From contig CAJYIG010000360.1 in assembly GCA_913774725.1 (NCBI GenBank), positions 1-8,126 of the forward strand: 8,126 bases of DNA, written 5' to 3'. This document shows positions 6,124 through 8,126 of the stretch, in pieces. The position numbers were made by a program, and so were the translations under genes. The notes beneath the pieces were generated by a model that made no database searches, was not told the origin of the DNA, and was given only the letters and a program-made list of their open reading frames with translations. Each line of letters opens with the position of its first letter. Positions within the stretch are counted from its first letter, which is position 1. The DNA is from an uncultured Curtobacterium sp. (GTDB lineage Bacteria > Actinomycetota > Actinomycetes > Actinomycetales > Microbacteriaceae).

Positions 6124-7412
6124 AGAACCTGAAACTGCTCTTCGGCAAGGGCAACAGCATCGGCCAGTACGGCATGATCATCGCGCTCATCGCGATCCTG
6201 ATCCTGTTCTCGATCCTGACGAACGGGCTCATCCTCGAGCCGACGAACATCATCAACGTGTTCCTGCAGTACTCCTACATCCTCATCCTGGCGCTGGGGA
6301 TGGTCATGGTGATCATCGCGGGACACATCGACCTGTCGGTCGGTTCGGTCGCGGCGTTCACCGGCATCATCGTCGCCCAGTCGATGGCGCAGTGGAACTT
6401 CCCGGCGTGGGCCGCGATCATCCTCGGCCTGGCCGTGGGTGCGGCGGTCGGTGCCTGGCAGGGCTTCTGGGTGGCGTTCGTGAAGGTCCCGGCCTTCATC
6501 GTGACCCTCGCCGGTCAGCTCATCTTCCGCGGTGCGAACCAGATCATCGGCAACTCGACCTCGCAGCCCGTCCCGAGCGACTACGCGCAGATCGGCTCCG
6601 GCTTCCTGCCCGACTTCGGTCCGGACTTCGGGTTCTCGAACGGCACGCTCATCCTCGGCATCGTCACCTGCCTCGTGCTGGTCTTCCTCGAGTTCCGCGG
6701 TCGCCAGCGTCGCAAGAAGATGCAGGCCGAGGTCGTCCCGCTCTGGGTCTCGATCGTCCGCACGGGCATCCTGGTCGCCGTCACGCTCGTCGCGACCTAC
6801 CTGTTCGCCGCCGGCCCTGCCGGGACCTCGATCCCGATCGTCGCGATCATCCTCGGCGTCCTGACCATCGTCTACGGCTTCCTCACCAAGAACACGATCT
6901 TCGGCCGCCAGGTCTACGCGGTCGGTGGCAACGCGAACGCCGCCGTCCTGTCGGGTGTCAGCGCCCGCAAGGTCAACTTCTTCGTCATGATGAACATGTC
7001 CGTCCTGGCGGCCGTCGCCGGCATGGTCTTCGTCGGCTACTCGGGTGCCTCGGGCCCCGCCGACGGCACCGGCTGGGAGCTCGACGCAATCGCCGCCGTG
7101 TTCGTCGGTGGCGCCGCGGTCGCGGGTGGCATCGGTACGATCTCCGGGTCGATCATCGGTGGTCTCGTCATGGCCCTGCTGTCCAACGGTCTGTCGCTGG
7201 TGGGCCTCGAGTCCAACCGCGTCCAGATCATCCGCGGTCTCGTCCTGCTCGTCGCCGTCGCCTTCGACGTCTACTCGAAGTCGCAGGGGCGTCCGTCCCT
7301 GATCGGCGGAATGTTGAAGCAGTTCCAGCGGAAGGACACCGAACAGAACACGGTGGCCGCGCAGCAGCCGCGGACCATCGAGGACCAGCCCGAGAAGGTC
7401 AACGTCCAGTAA
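6120..7412 (+). CDS. mmsB: Multiple-monosaccharide ABC transporter, permease (GguB/MmsB type)
   Basis: Inner-membrane permease of 430 residues that forms the sugar pathway with MmsA. It is strongly hydrophobic, with about ten likely membrane segments. The CUT2 permease signatures are present: [14 protein letters not shown] (67-80), [16 protein letters not shown] (123-138), [20 protein letters not shown] (261-280) and [21 protein letters not shown] (320-340). A charged cytoplasmic segment near 192-204 ([13 protein letters not shown]) and a long middle section are typical of the MmsB/GguB form, which is longer than RbsC. The C-terminal 40 residues are hydrophilic ([12 protein letters not shown]...) and probably cytoplasmic. 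The start ATG overlaps the mmsA stop as ATGA (6120-6123), indicating translational coupling, with GGAAGGG (6101-6107) as a plausible ribosome site inside mmsA. Sugar specificity cannot be read from the permease. Confidence 0.93.
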   Translation: MKNLKLLFGKGNSIGQYGMIIALIAILILFSILTNGLILEPTNIINVFLQYSYILILALGMVMVIIAGHIDLSVGSVAAFTGIIVAQSMAQWNFPAWAAIILGLAVGAAVGAWQGFWVAFVKVPAFIVTLAGQLIFRGANQIIGNSTSQPVPSDYAQIGSGFLPDFGPDFGFSNGTLILGIVTCLVLVFLEFRGRQRRKKMQAEVVPLWVSIVRTGILVAVTLVATYLFAAGPAGTSIPIVAIILGVLTIVYGFLTKNTIFGRQVYAVGGNANAAVLSGVSARKVNFFVMMNMSVLAAVAGMVFVGYSGASGPADGTGWELDAIAAVFVGGAAVAGGIGTISGSIIGGLVMALLSNGLSLVGLESNRVQIIRGLVLLVAVAFDVYSKSQGRPSLIGGMLKQFQRKDTEQNTVAAQQPRTIEDQPEKVNVQ

Positions 7413-7418
7413 CACGTG

Positions 7419-7446
7419 GCGGGCGGCCGCTCCGGTGACCGCCCGC
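7419..7446 (+). terminator. Intergenic hairpin between permease and binding-protein genes
   Basis: GCGGGCGG (7419-7426) and CCGCCCGC (7439-7446) form a perfect 8-bp, all-GC stem with a 12-base loop, six bases after the mmsB stop. No U-tract follows and no new promoter is visible before chvE. It is more likely a partial attenuator, or a stabiliser of a processed mRNA end, than a full terminator. Such elements are common where a binding protein is needed in excess over its membrane partners. Confidence 0.6.
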
Positions 7447-7497
7447 ACGATCCCTGCACCACACAGCACCACTCCTCAACGAAGAGAAAGCAATCTC

Positions 7498-8126
7498 ATG
7501 CGCAAGAAGCTCATCGCCGGCATCGGCCTGGCACTCGTCGCGGGTCTCGCCCTCAGCGGCTGCTCGGCCCGCGGCAACTCGGACGCCGGCTCGGACTCCT
7601 CCGGCGGCGCCTCGAACGTCCAGATCAAGAAGGGCGACCTGATCGGCGTCGCGCTCCCCGCCAAGACCTCGCAGAACTGGGTGCTCGCTGGTGCCGCGTT
7701 CGAGAAGTCGATCGAGGACGCCGGCTTCAAGGCCGACATCCAGTACGCCAACGCCGGCAACCCGGTCCCGGACCAGCAGGGCCAGATCCAGTCGATGGTC
7801 ACCAAGGGCGCGAAGGCGATCATCATCGGTGCCGCCGACGGTTCGCAGCTCGGCACGCAGGTGCAGGCCGCCAAGAAGTCCGGCGCGGTCGTCATCGCCT
7901 GGGACCGCAACATCCTGAACACCGACAACGTGGACTACTACGTGGCGTTCAACAACTTCAAGGTCGGCCAGCTGCAGGGTCAGGCCCTGCTCGACGGACT
8001 CAAGGCCAAGAAGCCCAACGGCCCGTACAACATCGAGCTCTTCTCCGGCTCGCCCGACGACGCCAACGCGAAGGTCTTCTTCAACGGCGCCATGGACGTG
8101 CTCCAGCCGAAGATCGACGACGGCAC
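7498..8126 (+). CDS. chvE: ChvE-like sugar-binding lipoprotein of the monosaccharide ABC transporter, 3'-truncated
   Basis: Extracytoplasmic sugar-binding protein that delivers substrate to MmsAB. The first 209 residues are visible; the family is usually about 350-390, so roughly half is outside the window. Residues 1-21 form a lipoprotein signal (MRKKLIAG..., hydrophobic core 5-18) with lipobox LSGC, so Cys22 should be lipidated and anchor the protein to the membrane. A Ser/Gly/Asp-rich linker (23-40) follows. The type-1 periplasmic-binding fold starts near LIGVALPAKTSQNW (48-61). ChvE-family blocks seen include IQSMVTKGAKAIIIGAADG (97-115), VVIAWDRNI, VDYYVAFNNFKVGQLQ (145-160) and YNIELFSGSPDDANA (177-191). 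The ATG at 7498 follows a modest purine-rich stretch, AAGAGAAAG (7482-7490). The 85-base gap from mmsB contains a stem-loop. Substrates of relatives include arabinose, xylose, galactose and glucose; the one here is unknown. Confidence 0.93.
   Translation, partial: MRKKLIAGIGLALVAGLALSGCSARGNSDAGSDSSGGASNVQIKKGDLIGVALPAKTSQNWVLAGAAFEKSIEDAGFKADIQYANAGNPVPDQQGQIQSMVTKGAKAIIIGAADGSQLGTQVQAAKKSGAVVIAWDRNILNTDNVDYYVAFNNFKVGQLQGQALLDGLKAKKPNGPYNIELFSGSPDDANAKVFFNGAMDVLQPKIDDG

Noticed and set aside
6012..7472. Long minus-strand open frame of 486 codons opposite mmsB
   Set aside because: Its product is an Asp/Arg/Glu-rich shadow produced by the GC-rich codons of mmsA/mmsB; the plus-strand permease has clear family motifs.
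1..8126. Mobile element, CRISPR array, tRNA/rRNA or toxin-antitoxin/defence module
   Set aside because: No transposase or integrase motifs, no regularly spaced repeats and no tRNA-like cloverleaf sequence were seen. All intergenic DNA is short or explained by promoters and hairpins.

Overview
The window is a GC-rich stretch of chromosome whose codons mostly end in G or C. It looks like a high-GC actinobacterium. The CWB2 surface protein, the CorA type and an actinobacterial ChvE-like sugar operon together suggest Microbacteriaceae, for example Curtobacterium or a relative. That placement is inference, because no rRNA or other marker gene is present.

Layout. Bases 1-977 (+) hold all but the first residues of a CorA-type divalent cation transporter. 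It converges on a secreted protein with three cell-wall-binding type 2 repeats (1084-2841, -), and a strong inverted repeat between them probably ends both transcripts. A short divergent promoter region (2842-2995) separates the CWB2 gene from a LacI-family repressor (2996-4015, +). A gene-free stretch of about 515 bases follows. It holds hairpins, then a sigma70-like promoter with a perfect TTGACA box, an operator and a leader of about 170 nt. The leader leads into a sugar ABC transporter operon of the multiple-monosaccharide (MmsA/GguA-MmsB/GguB-ChvE) type: a double-NBD ATPase (4531-6123), a permease overlapping it by 4 bases (6120-7412), and a lipoprotein sugar-binding protein that runs off the window (from 7498).

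How it works together. The most informative signal is a pair of near-identical CG-centred palindromes, ATGTGAACGTGCACAT (2945-2960) and ATGTGAACGGTCACAT (4370-4385). Each lies just downstream of a predicted -10 box, one before the LacI gene and one before the transporter operon. This is the arrangement expected if the LacI protein represses its own gene and the transporter, and is released by a sugar or sugar metabolite. The substrate cannot be read from the sequence.

Other points: a probable leaderless GTG start for the CWB2 gene, direct repeats spanning the stop codons of both the CWB2 and LacI genes, a hairpin abutting the Shine-Dalgarno of the ATPase gene, and a GC-only hairpin between the permease and binding-protein genes. 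I found no mobile elements, CRISPR arrays, tRNAs or rRNAs, and no clearly novel multi-gene system. The window is mostly a well-organised sugar uptake locus with interesting regulatory detail.
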